DNA of 64,000 nucleotides from Streptomyces sp. CB09001 (GCF_003369795.1 NZ_CP026730.1:4951001-5015000); one strand, 5' to 3'. Numbered from the stretch's first letter, positions 8,293 to 17,351 are shown. The notes: generated from the letters alone by a model not told the origin. Numbers and translations are program-made.

Positions 8293-9057
8293 CTAGTCCT
8301 GGGGTCGCTTGAGGCGGGCCACGAACTTGTAGCGGTCGCCCCGGTAGACCGACCGCACCCACTCCACCGGCTGACCGGTGCGGTCCTGCGAGTGCCGGGA
8401 GAGCATCAGCATGGGCAGGCCCACGTCGGTGCCGAGCAGGCCGGCCTCGCGCGGGGTGGCCAGGGAGGTCTCGATGGTCTCCTCGGCCTCGGCGAGATGG
8501 ACGTCGTACACCTCGGCGAGCGCGGTGTAGAGGGACGTGTACTTCACCAGGGAGCGGCGCAGGGCGGGGAAGCGCTTCGCGCTGAGGTGGGTGGTCTCGA
8601 TCGCCATCGGCTCGCCGTTGGCCATGCGCAGCCGCTCGATGCGCAGCACCCGGCCGCCGGCCGTGATGTCCAGCAGCCCGGCCAGCCGGTCGTCGGCGGT
8701 GATGTAGCCGATGTCCAGCAGCTGAGAGGTCGGTTCGAGACCCTGGGCCCGCATGTCCTCGGTGTACGAGGTGAGTTGCAGCGCCTGCGACACCTTGGGC
8801 TTGGCGACGAAGGTGCCCTTGCCCTGGATGCGCTCCAGGCGTCCCTCGACGACCAGCTCCTGCAGGGCCTGGCGCACGGTGGTGCGCGAGGTGTCGAACT
8901 CGGCGGCCAGGGTGCGCTCCGGCGGGACCGGTGTGCCCGGGGTCTGGGTCCGGGTCATGTCGAGCAGATGCCTCTTCAGACGGTAGTACTTGGGCACGCG
9001 CGCGGTACGGACGGTCGCCCCACCCTCGTTCTCCGCACTGCTGACGTCGGTGCTCAT
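8293..9057 (-). CDS. dasR: DasR, GntR/HutC-family regulator of aminosugar use
   Basis: 254 residues. Residues about 22-88 form the winged helix (FDTSRTTVRQALQELVVEGR, then the RIQGKGTFVA wing) and residues about 95-250 form the UTRA effector domain. Family knowledge: DasR binds dre sites upstream of N-acetylglucosamine uptake and catabolic genes and many antibiotic and developmental genes, and is released by glucosamine-6-phosphate or N-acetylglucosamine-6-phosphate. The neighbourhood (dasABC, dasD, nagB) settles the identity. A dre site about 134 bases upstream of the start suggests autoregulation. It is divergent from dasA. Confidence 0.96.
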   Translation of the reverse strand: MSTDVSSAENEGGATVRTARVPKYYRLKRHLLDMTRTQTPGTPVPPERTLAAEFDTSRTTVRQALQELVVEGRLERIQGKGTFVAKPKVSQALQLTSYTEDMRAQGLEPTSQLLDIGYITADDRLAGLLDITAGGRVLRIERLRMANGEPMAIETTHLSAKRFPALRRSLVKYTSLYTALAEVYDVHLAEAEETIETSLATPREAGLLGTDVGLPMLMLSRHSQDRTGQPVEWVRSVYRGDRYKFVARLKRPQD

Positions 9058-9190
9058 GCTCTGCCTTCCCGGCTCCGGGTGCCGAAGCGACCGCTATCCC
9101 TGTCGGCCACGGCTCACATCGTGGCACGGCTTCGTGCCGGGATGACCCCCGCACGCTCCGTGATCCCTTCTGTATACCCGCGGGAACACC

Positions 9191-9206
9191 CTTGGTCTAG
9201 TCCATA
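9191..9206. promoter_or_regulatory. dre site upstream of dasR
   Basis: cttggtctagtccata closely follows the DasR consensus agtggtctagaccact, with the core tggtctagtcca. It lies in the dasR-dasA intergenic region, nearer dasR. Confidence 0.85.
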
Positions 9207-9382
9207 GCGGGGTCAGCCGTCGCTGGTACGCGCGTTCGGAGTCGTCGCGGCACGTCATTCGGTGGGGGGTGGTACACCCGGTCCCGGTCCGCCCGATCTG
9301 TCGCTTGCGCAATGAAAGGTCCCTGCATATCTCGGTCCCATCACGGAGGCAAGGACTGGGTTTGAACACCCTTGACAGGCCT

Positions 9383-9422
9383 ATTGGTCTGGGCCAAGCT
9401 CCCCGTACTGGTCTACACCATT
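9383..9422. promoter_or_regulatory. Paired dre sites upstream of dasA
   Basis: Two DasR-type sites: attggtctgggccaag (9383-9398) and actggtctacaccatt (9407-9422), with start points 24 bases apart. A further half-like ttggtccagg follows at 9421-9430. They lie 91-130 bases before the dasA start, suiting cooperative repression of the dasABC transporter. Confidence 0.85.
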
Positions 9423-9512
9423 GGTCCAGGTCCCGGCCCCATGGGCGGTCCGCGTCGACGAGCAACCGCGGGGAGGCAGGGGGGTTGTGTGGCATCCCTG
9501 AGGAGGGTTGGC

Positions 9513-10790
9513 GTGAAGCGCAAGCTTATAGCCGCGATCGGTATCGCGGGCATGATGGTCTCGATCGCCGCGTGCGGGGGCGACAGCGGTGACGACGACA
9601 AGAAGGCCGGGGCCGACGGCTACGCCGGCGAGACGCTCACCGTCTGGGTGATGGACGGCTCCTCGCCCGACGACTGGCAGGCGGACCTCGCCAAGGAGTT
9701 CGAGGCGAAGACCAAGGCCAAGGTCAAGTTCGAGATCCAGAAGTGGAACGGCATCCAGCAGAAGCTGACCACCGCCCTCTCCGAGGAGAACCCGCCCGAC
9801 GTCTTCGAGATCGGCAACACCCAGACCCCGGCCTACGCCAAGACCGGCGGCCTCTCCGACCTGAGCGACCTGAAGGGCGAGATCGGCACCGACTGGTCCG
9901 AGTCCCTCAACAAGTCCGCCGTGTTCGACGGCAAGCAGTACGCGGCCCCGTGGTTCGTGGTCAACCGCGTCGTCGTCTACAACAAGAAGATCTGGGCGGA
10001 CGCGGGTATCAAGGAACTGCCCAAGACCCGCGACGAGTTCTACAACGACCTCAAGACGATCGGCGAGAAGACCGACGCCGAGCCGATCTACCTGCCCGGC
10101 CAGAACTGGTACCACTTCGTGGGCCTGGTCATCGGCGAGGGCGGCGAGCTGGTCAAGAAGGACGGCGACAAGTACGTCTCCAACCTGTCCGACCCGAAGG
10201 TCGCCGCCGCCACCGAGACCTACAAGAAGTTCCAGGCCCTCTCCAAGGCGCCCAAGGACAAGGACGAGGCCACCCCGCAGCAGGGTGAGATCTTCGCCAA
10301 GGGCAAGACCGGCTCCTTCATCGGCATGGGCTGGGAGGGCGCCACCGCGATCGCCACCAACCCGGCGATCGAGAAGGACCTCGGCTACTTCACCATCCCC
10401 GGCCCCACGGCGGACAAGCCCGAGGGCGTCTTCCTCGGCGGCTCCAACCTGGCCGTCGCCGCGGGCAGCAAGAAGCAGGACCTGGCCAAGGAGTTCCTGA
10501 AGCTCGCGCTCTCCGACAAGTACGAGGGCGGGCTGGCCAAGGCCAACGGCGTCATCCCGAACAAGGAGGCGCTGCAGAGCAACCTGAAGGGCAACGCCGC
10601 CGCCGAGGCCGCCGCGCCGGCCGCCGGTACCGGTGACACCACGCCGCTGATCCCGGAGTGGGCCGCCGTCGAGAACGACCCGAACCCGATCAAGACGTAC
10701 CTGACGGCCGTCATGAAGGGGAAGTCCCCGGCCGAGGCCGCCAAGCAGGTCGAGGGCGAGTTCAACAAGCGCCTGGCGCAGCAGCAGTAG
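9513..10790 (+). CDS. dasA: DasA, chitobiose/N-acetylglucosamine-binding lipoprotein of an ABC importer
   Basis: 425 residues from the GTG at 9513, which has AGGAGGG five bases upstream. The N-terminus has a basic start (KRK), a hydrophobic stretch and a lipobox with Cys21 (SIAAC), so the mature protein is anchored outside the membrane. The rest is a family 1 solute-binding fold (LTVWVMDGSSPDDWQADLAK onward; GSFIGMGWEGATAIA). Family knowledge: DasA binds N,N'-diacetylchitobiose released from chitin. Codon use is strongly GC3-biased with many Lys AAG codons, as in highly expressed binding proteins. It is first in dasA-dasB-dasC and preceded by two dre sites. Confidence 0.95.
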   Translation: MKRKLIAAIGIAGMMVSIAACGGDSGDDDKKAGADGYAGETLTVWVMDGSSPDDWQADLAKEFEAKTKAKVKFEIQKWNGIQQKLTTALSEENPPDVFEIGNTQTPAYAKTGGLSDLSDLKGEIGTDWSESLNKSAVFDGKQYAAPWFVVNRVVVYNKKIWADAGIKELPKTRDEFYNDLKTIGEKTDAEPIYLPGQNWYHFVGLVIGEGGELVKKDGDKYVSNLSDPKVAAATETYKKFQALSKAPKDKDEATPQQGEIFAKGKTGSFIGMGWEGATAIATNPAIEKDLGYFTIPGPTADKPEGVFLGGSNLAVAAGSKKQDLAKEFLKLALSDKYEGGLAKANGVIPNKEALQSNLKGNAAAEAAAPAAGTGDTTPLIPEWAAVENDPNPIKTYLTAVMKGKSPAEAAKQVEGEFNKRLAQQQ

Positions 10791-10878
10791 CACCGGGTGA
10801 GCCGGGGCGGGGGCTGACACACGACGGCCCCCGCCCCGGCGTCGAGGTGAACAGGTCGAGAAGAGAGAGACCGCGAGC

Positions 10879-11865
10879 ATGACCGTGCAGACCGAACGGC
10901 CGCCCTCAGGCCCGTCGGACGTCCGCAAGGCGGACGGTGGGGGAACCGGCGGGCCCAGAGCGAGAGCCGCGTCGCGCGCCGGGGCGCTGGCCCCGTATCT
11001 GCTGCTGCTGCCCGCCGCCGCGGCCACCGTGCTGCTGCTCGGCTGGCCGCTGGTGAAGGACGGCCTGCTGTCCTTCCAGAACCTCAACATGGCGCAGCTG
11101 ATCCAGCACGTCACCGAGTGGACCGGCTTCGACAACTACAAGGAGGTCCTCACCGGCGAGGACTTCTGGCGCGTCACCCTCCGTTCCATCATCTTCACCG
11201 CGGTCAACGTCGTCCTCACCATGGTGGTGGGCGGTCTGATCGGACTGCTGCTCGCCCGCCTCGGCAGGCTGATGCGGTTCGTGCTGATGATCGGCCTGGT
11301 ACTCGCGTGGGCCATGCCCGTGGTCGCCGCGACCACCGTCTACCAGTGGCTCTTCGCCCAGCGCTTCGGCGTCGTCAACTGGGTGCTCGACAAGCTCGGC
11401 TGGCACTCCATGGCCGACTTCAGCTGGACCGGCAGCCAGTTCTCGACCTTCTTCGTCGTCACCGTGCTGATCGTCTGGATGTCCGTCCCGTTCGTCGCGA
11501 TCAACCTGTACGCGGCGACCACCACCATCCCCGACGAGCTGTACGAGGCCGCCGCCCTCGACGGGGCCGGCATGTGGCGCAGCTTCACCTCGGTCACCCT
11601 GCCGTTCCTGCGCCCGTTCCTCTACGCGACGACGTTCCTCGAAGTCATCTGGATCTTCAAGGCGTTCGTGCAGGTCTACACGTTCAACGGCGGCGGACCG
11701 GACCGTCTCACCGAGATCCTGCCCGTCTACGCCTACATCGAGGGCGTCGGCAACCAGCACTACGGCATGGGCGCGGCGATCGCGGTCCTGACCATCCTGA
11801 TCCTGCTCGGCCTGACCGCGTACTACCTCAGGATCGTGCTCAAGCAAGAGGAGGACGAGCTGTGA
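10879..11865 (+). CDS. dasB: DasB, ABC sugar permease (MalF type)
   Basis: 328 residues with six predicted membrane helices after a 35-residue charged N-terminus. The coupling-helix motif appears as YEAAALDGAGMWRSFTSVTL (EAA loop). It pairs with DasC to form the channel for chitobiose; the ATPase (MsiK) is encoded elsewhere in streptomycetes and none is present here. Its stop overlaps the dasC start by four bases (GTGA). Confidence 0.93.
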   Translation: MTVQTERPPSGPSDVRKADGGGTGGPRARAASRAGALAPYLLLLPAAAATVLLLGWPLVKDGLLSFQNLNMAQLIQHVTEWTGFDNYKEVLTGEDFWRVTLRSIIFTAVNVVLTMVVGGLIGLLLARLGRLMRFVLMIGLVLAWAMPVVAATTVYQWLFAQRFGVVNWVLDKLGWHSMADFSWTGSQFSTFFVVTVLIVWMSVPFVAINLYAATTTIPDELYEAAALDGAGMWRSFTSVTLPFLRPFLYATTFLEVIWIFKAFVQVYTFNGGGPDRLTEILPVYAYIEGVGNQHYGMGAAIAVLTILILLGLTAYYLRIVLKQEEDEL

Positions 11866-12692
11866 AGCGCTCGCTCTTCGGCCGCGTGTGGCCCAACGTC
11901 ACGGCCGTCGTCCTGTTCATCGGCCTCGTCTTCCCCGTCTACTGGATGTTCGCCACGGCCTTCAAGCCGACCGGTGACATCATCTCGGAGGACCCGGTCT
12001 GGTTCCCGACCGACGTCACCTTCGAGCACTTCAAGACCGCGATCGAGGCCGACCACTTCTGGACGTACGTGAGCAACTCGCTCATCGTCACTGTCTGCGC
12101 GGTCGTCTTCTCGCTGGTCATCGCGCTGGCCGGGTCCTTCGCCCTGGCGCGGATGCGGTTCAAGGGGCGGCGGGGCTTCATCGTCGGCTTCATGCTCGCC
12201 CAGATGGCGCCCTGGGAAGTCATGGTCATCGCGATCTACATGATCGTGCGCGACGCGTCGATGCTGAACAGCCTGGTGCCGCTCACGCTCTTCTACATGA
12301 TGATGATCCTGCCCTTCACCATCCTGACACTGCGCGGCTTCGTCGCCGCCGTGCCGAAGGAGCTGGAGGAGTCGGCGATGGTCGACGGCTGCACCCGGGC
12401 CCAGGCCTTCCGCCGCGTCATCCTGCCGCTGCTCGCGCCGGGCCTGATGTCCACCTCGATGTTCGGCTTCATCACCGCCTGGAACGAGCTGCCGCTCGTC
12501 CTGGTCGTCAACAAGGAGGCGGAGTCCCAGACCCTGCCGCTGTGGCTGACCAGCTTCCAGACCGTCTTCGGCGACAACTGGGGCGCGACCATGGCCGCCT
12601 CCTCCCTGTTCGCCATCCCGATCCTGATCCTCTTCGTCTACCTCCAGCGCAAGGCCGTCAGTGGCCTGACCGCCGGCGCCGTGAAGGGATAG
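11862..12692 (+). CDS. dasC: DasC, ABC sugar permease (MalG type)
   Basis: 276 residues starting at a GTG that overlaps the dasB stop. Six hydrophobic helices; the EAA loop is ELEESAMVDGCTRAQAFRRV. The start of the protein (LFGRVWPNVTAVVLFIGLVF) fits the MalG-type second permease. It functions with DasA and DasB in chitobiose import. dasD begins eight bases after its stop, so transport and intracellular hydrolysis are co-transcribed. Confidence 0.93.
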   Translation: MKRSLFGRVWPNVTAVVLFIGLVFPVYWMFATAFKPTGDIISEDPVWFPTDVTFEHFKTAIEADHFWTYVSNSLIVTVCAVVFSLVIALAGSFALARMRFKGRRGFIVGFMLAQMAPWEVMVIAIYMIVRDASMLNSLVPLTLFYMMMILPFTILTLRGFVAAVPKELEESAMVDGCTRAQAFRRVILPLLAPGLMSTSMFGFITAWNELPLVLVVNKEAESQTLPLWLTSFQTVFGDNWGATMAASSLFAIPILILFVYLQRKAVSGLTAGAVKG

Positions 12693-12700
12693 CACCACCG

Positions 12701-14191
12701 ATGACGACCCTCGCCAGGGCCACCGACACCCTCACGCGCGACGCGCTCACCGTCCTCCAGCCCGGCTTCGCCGGCACCACCGCCCCCGACTGGCTGCTGC
12801 GCCGCATCGGCGAAGGGCTGGCGTCCGTCGCCCTGTTCGGGCGCAACGTCACCTCGCCCGAGCAGGTGGCCGCCCTGACCGCACAGTTGCGCGCCGAGCG
12901 CGAGGACCTGCTGGTCGCGATCGACGAGGAGGGCGGCGACGTCACCCGCCTCGAGGTGCGCACCGGCTCCTCCTTCCCCGGCAACCACGCCCTCGGCGCG
13001 GTGGACGACGTCGGGCTCACCCGGGCGGTGGCCGCGGAACTGGGCCGCCGGCTCGCCGCCTCGGGCGTCAACTTCAACTGGGCGCCGTCCGCCGACGTGA
13101 ACTCCAACCCGGACAACCCGGTGATCGGGGTGCGCGCCTTCGGCTCCGACACCGACCTGGTCGCCCGGCACACCGCCGCCTACATCACGGGGATGCAGTC
13201 CGCGGGCGTGGCCACCTCCGCCAAGCACTTCCCGGGCCACGGCGACACGGGCATCGACTCCCACCACGCCATGCCGCGCATCGACGTGGGCGCCGACGTG
13301 CTGGCCGCACGCGACCTGGTCCCCTTCCGCGCCGCCATCGCCGCCGGCAGCCGCGCGGTGATGAGCGCCCACATCCTGGTCCCGGCCCTGGACCCGGAGC
13401 TCCCGGCAACGTTGTCCCGGCGCATCCTGACCGACCTGCTCCGCGGCGAACTGGGCTACGACGGGCTCATCGTCACCGACGGCATCGAGATGAAGGCCAT
13501 CGCCGGCACCTACGGCATCGAACGCGGCACCGTCATGGCCATCGCCGCCGGTGCCGACGCGATCTGCGTGGGCGGCGGCCTGCACGACGAGGGCACCGTA
13601 CGGCGGCTGAGCGACGCGCTGGTCGAGGCCGTCCGCGCGGGCGAACTGCCCGAGGAGCGCCTGGCCGACGCCGCCGAACGCGTCCGCTCCCTGTCCCGGT
13701 GGGCCGCGGAGAACCGTCCCGCCGACGGGGCTTCGGACGCCGCGGACGGTGACGTGGGCCTGCGCGCGGCCCGCCGCGCGCTGCGCGTCACCGCCGCCGG
13801 GGAGTCCGCCCCGCTCACCGAGGCGCCGTACGTCGCCGCGCTCACCCCGGTGGCGAACATCGCGGTCGGCGACGAGACCCCGTGGGGCGTGGCCGCCGAG
13901 CTGGGCCGTCTGCTTCCGGGCACGGAGACCGGCAGCTTCAACGGGGCCGACGCCGGCCGCGAGGCACTGGCCGCGGCGGGCTCCCGGCGCATCGTCGCCG
14001 TCGTCCGCGACGAGCACCGTCACCCCTGGATGGCGGCGGCCCTCGACGTCCTGCTGGCGGCCCGTCCCGACACGATCGTCGTCGAGATGGGCGTCCCGCG
14101 TGCGGAGCCCCGCGGCGCCCTCCACCTGGCCACCCACGGCGCGGCCCGCGTCTGCGGCCGAGCGGCGGCGGAGGCCGTCGCGGGCGTCTGA
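12701..14191 (+). CDS. dasD: DasD, glycoside hydrolase family 3 beta-N-acetylglucosaminidase
   Basis: 496 residues, no signal peptide, so probably cytoplasmic. The GH3 N-acetylglucosaminidase signature is present as SAKHFPGHGDTGIDSHHAMP (residues about 173-192), containing the Asp/His dyad loop, and the nucleophile region is GLIVTDGIEMKAIAG (Asp in TDG). Residues about 350-496 form a smaller C-terminal domain. It should split imported chitobiose into N-acetylglucosamine. It is the last gene of the das operon and is followed by a very strong hairpin. NagZ-like cell-wall recycling is the alternative role; gene context favours chitobiose. Confidence 0.9.
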   Translation: MTTLARATDTLTRDALTVLQPGFAGTTAPDWLLRRIGEGLASVALFGRNVTSPEQVAALTAQLRAEREDLLVAIDEEGGDVTRLEVRTGSSFPGNHALGAVDDVGLTRAVAAELGRRLAASGVNFNWAPSADVNSNPDNPVIGVRAFGSDTDLVARHTAAYITGMQSAGVATSAKHFPGHGDTGIDSHHAMPRIDVGADVLAARDLVPFRAAIAAGSRAVMSAHILVPALDPELPATLSRRILTDLLRGELGYDGLIVTDGIEMKAIAGTYGIERGTVMAIAAGADAICVGGGLHDEGTVRRLSDALVEAVRAGELPEERLADAAERVRSLSRWAAENRPADGASDAADGDVGLRAARRALRVTAAGESAPLTEAPYVAALTPVANIAVGDETPWGVAAELGRLLPGTETGSFNGADAGREALAAAGSRRIVAVVRDEHRHPWMAAALDVLLAARPDTIVVEMGVPRAEPRGALHLATHGAARVCGRAAAEAVAGV

Positions 14192-14212
14192 CGAACACCC
14201 CGTCGCCACACC

Positions 14213-14247
14213 GAAGGCGCCGGTCCCTTGGCGGGACCGGCGCCTTC
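14213..14247. terminator. Strong hairpin terminator after dasD
   Basis: A perfect 15-base stem (14213-14227 with 14233-14247) with a ttggc loop, 22 bases past the dasD stop. It is symmetric enough to work in both directions. Confidence 0.85.
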
Positions 14248-14329
14248 GCGCGCGGACGCTCGCCCGGCGCCGGGTGTTCATCGGGCCCCCGGGCGGGCGT
14301 GCCCGGACGAGAGCGCGGCAGACCGTCGC

Positions 14330-14404
14330 GGGTGCGGGTGCGGGTGCGGGTGCGGACGGTGGGCCGGGTGCGCGGGCGGGTGCGAGTGCGGACGGTGGGC
14401 CGGG
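14330..14404. repeat. Short tandem repeats between dasD and nagB
   Basis: Four tandem copies of gggtgc (14330-14353) run into two copies of an 18-base unit, tgcggacggtgggccggg (14351-14368 and 14387-14404), 36 bases apart. No gene is recognised in this stretch of about 300 bases. Confidence 0.7.
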
Positions 14405-14499
14405 CGCGCGTGGGTACGACTACGGCGCAGGGTCCCCTTCCGACGGGATCCGGCGCCGTTCGCGCGTGGTGTCCGCTCCGCGGGCGCGGACCGGGAGGG

Positions 14500-15285
14500 T
14501 CAGATGCCCTGCCAGTCCGGCTTGTGGGCGAAGGTGTGCCGGAAGTAGTCGGCGAGCTTCAGCTTGGACGCGGCGGCCTCGTCGACGACGACCGTGGCGT
14601 GCGGGTGCAGCTGCAGGGCGGAGGCCGGGCACACGGCCGCGACCGGACCCTCGACGCTCGCGGCGACCGCGTCGGCCTTGCCCTCGCCGGTGGCGAGCAG
14701 CACCACGTGCCGCGCCTCCAGGATGGTGCCGATGCCCTGGGTGATCACGTGGTGCGGCACCTGCTCGATGTCACCGTCGAAGAAGCGCGCGTTGTCGACC
14801 CGGGTCTGCTCGGTCAGGGTCTTGATCCGCGTCCGCGAGGCGAGCGAGGAACACGGCTCGTTGAAGCCGATGTGCCCGTCGGTGCCGATGCCCAGCAGCT
14901 GGAGGTCGACCCCGCCGGTCCCACCCAGCGCCGCGTCATAGGCCTCGCACGCCGCCTGCACGTCCGCGGCCGTACCGTCGGGGCCCATGAACGCGTCCAT
15001 ACCGATGCCCAGTGGTTCGAGCACCTGACGCCGCAGCACCGAGCGGTAGGACTCCGGGTGCTCCGCGGGCAGCCCCACGTACTCGTCGAGCTGGGCGATC
15101 CGCGCCCGCGCGGTGTCCACGGCACCCGAGCGCACCTTGGCCGCCAGCGCCTCGTACACGGGCAGCGGCGTCGAACCGGTGGCCACTCCGAGCAGGGCGT
15201 CGGGCTTGCGCCGGAGCAGCTGTGCCATGGCTTCGGCTATGAGTTCGCCGCCCGCCTTGGCATCGGGAACGATGACAACTTCCAC
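14500..15285 (-). CDS. nagB: Glucosamine-6-phosphate deaminase
   Basis: 261 residues from GTG. It converts glucosamine-6-phosphate to fructose-6-phosphate and ammonia, the entry point of aminosugars into glycolysis. Family motifs are LGVATGSTP (phosphate loop), the catalytic Asp region LDEYVGL and GIGTDGHIGFNEP. The start is 52 bases from a near-consensus dre site, so it is a direct DasR target. It converges with dasD across the repeat-rich gap. Confidence 0.95.
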   Translation of the reverse strand: MEVVIVPDAKAGGELIAEAMAQLLRRKPDALLGVATGSTPLPVYEALAAKVRSGAVDTARARIAQLDEYVGLPAEHPESYRSVLRRQVLEPLGIGMDAFMGPDGTAADVQAACEAYDAALGGTGGVDLQLLGIGTDGHIGFNEPCSSLASRTRIKTLTEQTRVDNARFFDGDIEQVPHHVITQGIGTILEARHVVLLATGEGKADAVAASVEGPVAAVCPASALQLHPHATVVVDEAAASKLKLADYFRHTFAHKPDWQGI

Positions 15286-15336
15286 GCTGGCCTGCCGTTT
15301 CGAAGAGAGGACTCACCCGGGGCCCGGGACTGGCTA

Positions 15337-15352
15337 TGTGGTTTAGACCAAT
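15337..15352. promoter_or_regulatory. dre site upstream of nagB
   Basis: tgtggtttagaccaat has the core tggtttagacca (15339-15350), an almost perfect palindrome matching the DasR consensus. Confidence 0.88.
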
Positions 15353-15419
15353 CTAACAGAGCGGCACCGCGCGGTCGCGCTGAAACGGTCAGCCGGGTGG
15401 CGTTGTTCCGGCCGTGGTG

Positions 15420-16172
15420 TCAGGTCAGTGAACCTCCCGTGGCGTCCACCCAGCTTCCCGTGACCCAGCGGCCCCCGTGCGAGGCGAGGAACGCGACCAC
15501 GTCGGCCACCTCGGCCGGCGCCCCCACCCCGCCCAGCGCGGAGAACGCCGCCGCCCGCTCCCAGCCGCCCTCGCTCCCGTGCAGCATCCCGGCCGTGTTG
15601 TCCGTGTCGATGATGCCGGGCGCCACCGAGTTCACCGTGATGCCCCGGGTGCCCAGCACCTTGGAGAGGTCGCGGGAGAACACGTCCAGCGCGCCCTTCG
15701 TCATCGCGTACGCCATGTTGTCCGGCATCACCGCCGTGCGGGCCAGGCCCGACGAGATGTTGATGACCCGGCCGCCGTCGCGCAGCCGCCCCATGCCGTG
15801 CTTGAGGATGAAGAACGGCGCCTTCACATTGACCGTGAAGACCGCGTCGTACTCCGCCTCCCCTATCTCGCCTATGGGGCGGGTGCTGCCGATCCCCGCG
15901 TTGTTCACCAGCACGTCCAAACCTTCGACGTGTCTGTCGAACTGCTCCCACAGGGCCTCGGCGGCACCCGGAGCGCCCAGGTCGGCCTTGACCGTGAACG
16001 CCGAGCCGCCCCCCGCCTCGATCGCGGCGACCGTCTCCTTCGCCGCCGCCTCGTTCCTCCCGTAGTGCACCGCGACCCGGGCGCCGTCGCGGCCCAGCCG
16101 CTCCGCGATGCCACGCCCGATGCCCCTGCTCGCCCCCGTGACGAGTGCCGTCCTGCCCGCAAGCACGCCCAT
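15420..16172 (-). CDS. Short-chain dehydrogenase/reductase (SDR)
   Basis: 250 residues, normal classical SDR length. The nucleotide-binding motif is TALVTGASRGIGRGI, followed by NNAG and the catalytic Ser/Tyr/Lys set in NISSGLARTAVM and YAMTKGALDV. It should oxidise or reduce a carbonyl/alcohol using NAD(P)H; the substrate is unknown. It is divergent from the TetR-type gene, with one copy of a shared 13-base operator-like repeat just upstream of its start, so that regulator probably controls it. Confidence 0.85.
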   Translation of the reverse strand: MGVLAGRTALVTGASRGIGRGIAERLGRDGARVAVHYGRNEAAAKETVAAIEAGGGSAFTVKADLGAPGAAEALWEQFDRHVEGLDVLVNNAGIGSTRPIGEIGEAEYDAVFTVNVKAPFFILKHGMGRLRDGGRVINISSGLARTAVMPDNMAYAMTKGALDVFSRDLSKVLGTRGITVNSVAPGIIDTDNTAGMLHGSEGGWERAAAFSALGGVGAPAEVADVVAFLASHGGRWVTGSWVDATGGSLT

Positions 16173-16192
16173 CCCGACGCCCCCTTATTTCG

Positions 16193-16253
16193 CTAGTGGT
16201 CGCTACAGAAATGACAGTACAACGGGGCGGCGACTTTTTTCTAGTGGTCGCTA
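16193..16253. promoter_or_regulatory. Two direct copies of an imperfect palindromic operator
   Basis: The 13-base sequence ctagtggtcgcta occurs at 16193-16205 and again at 16241-16253, 48 bases apart. Each contains tagtggtcgcta, a partial dyad typical of TetR-family operators. One copy sits by the SDR start and one just before the TetR-type start, implying joint repression of both divergent genes. Confidence 0.75.
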
Positions 16254-16257
16254 TAAA

Positions 16258-16923
16258 ATGCACTCCATGGTGAGCGGTGAGAAGAGTGAACGGTCCGGGG
16301 CGCCTGCGCCGTCGCCCGGTCGAAGGGGCGCGGCCAGGACCCGCGGCCGCCCGCGCTCCTTCGACCGGGCGACGGCACTGGAGGCCGCGTTGCTGGCGTT
16401 CTGGGAGCACGGGTACGAGGCCACGTCCGTCTCCGACCTGACGCGGGTCATGGACATCGGGGCTCCGAGCCTCTATGCCGCCTTCGGCGACAAGCGTTCG
16501 CTCTTCGAGGAGGTCGTCCAGGTGTACGGGGTGCGGTACGGCTCGTTCGGCGAGCGCGCTCTCGCCGAGGAGCCGACCGCGCGTGCGGGCATAGAGAGGA
16601 TGCTGCGCGAGGCCGCCGCCGAGTACACGGCCCCCGGCCGGCCGCACGGCTGCCTCGTCATCCACGCGGCCGCCAACTGCTCGACCGCCGAGGTGGAGGA
16701 GTCCCTGCGGGAGCGGCGCAACGCGAACATCGCCGCCATCGAGAGCCGGATCGGTGCCGACGTCGACGAGGGCGTACTGCCGCCGGACACGGACGCCGCC
16801 GCCCTCGCCCGGTACACCGGCGCGATGATCCAGGGCATGTCCCAGCAGGCGCGCGACGGCGCGAGCCGGGCGGAGCTGGAGGCGCTCGCGGAAATTGCCC
16901 TGGCGGTCTGGCCCCGAGGCTGA
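16258..16923 (+). CDS. TetR/AcrR-family transcriptional regulator
   Basis: 221 residues from the ATG at 16258; an ATG at 16267 or GTG at 16270 would also fit, and none has a clear ribosome site. Residues about 32-80 form the DNA-binding domain (FWEHGYEATSVSDLTRVMDI, then APSLYAAFGDKRSLFEE). The C-terminal part resembles TetR_C domains of the AcrR group with HGCLVIHAAANCS. It probably represses itself and the divergent SDR through the repeated operator. The inducer is unknown. Confidence 0.85.
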   Translation: MHSMVSGEKSERSGAPAPSPGRRGAARTRGRPRSFDRATALEAALLAFWEHGYEATSVSDLTRVMDIGAPSLYAAFGDKRSLFEEVVQVYGVRYGSFGERALAEEPTARAGIERMLREAAAEYTAPGRPHGCLVIHAAANCSTAEVEESLRERRNANIAAIESRIGADVDEGVLPPDTDAAALARYTGAMIQGMSQQARDGASRAELEALAEIALAVWPRG

Positions 16924-17017
16924 GCCAACAGGGTTAGGCTTCTGGCGGCTGCCCGGACGGTGGTGCGGTCGGCACGAGTCACCAACAACAAACGACGTCC
17001 ACCGCATGGACACGGTT

Positions 17018-17033
17018 AGTGGTCTAGTCCACA
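17018..17033. promoter_or_regulatory. dre-like site with no obvious target gene
   Basis: agtggtctagtccaca matches 14 of 16 positions of the DasR consensus agtggtctagaccact, better than the accepted dasR and dasA sites nearby. It lies 95 bases past the TetR-type gene and 319 bases before the sensor kinase, outside any known aminosugar gene. Confidence 0.65.
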
Positions 17034-17351
17034 ATGGTTGCTGAGGAACTGACCGTGTCGCTCACGCAAGGTGATCGTCAGACTTCCGCCCTCCCCGCAC
17101 AGGAGGGCGGACCGAGGAACCGGCGCTCTCTGCCCTGACTGCTCCGGCTCCTCATCCTTCGGCCGACCGGGACCGCACACCCCACGGCCGATGTTGCTCC
17201 GGGCTGCGGTGCCGAGAGGGCTGAGGGTCCCTCTCAGGCGCCGCGGCCCGCGGGTGTTTCCGGGGGTCCGGCCGGCCACGTCGAGGGCGGGGGCGCAGGG
17301 GAGAGTGGCTGGTTTCGGGCGCTGTCCGTACCGCCAGGTACGCTCAGCTCC
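17034..17351. other. Long leader with hairpins before the sensor kinase gene
   Basis: No convincing gene. A 9-base perfect hairpin (17086-17094 with 17102-17110, 7-base loop) lies 53 bases past the dre-like site, and a 7-base hairpin (17214-17220 with 17229-17235) follows. This could be a terminator or attenuator in the kinase leader, or the end of a short RNA started near the dre-like site. Confidence 0.4.
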
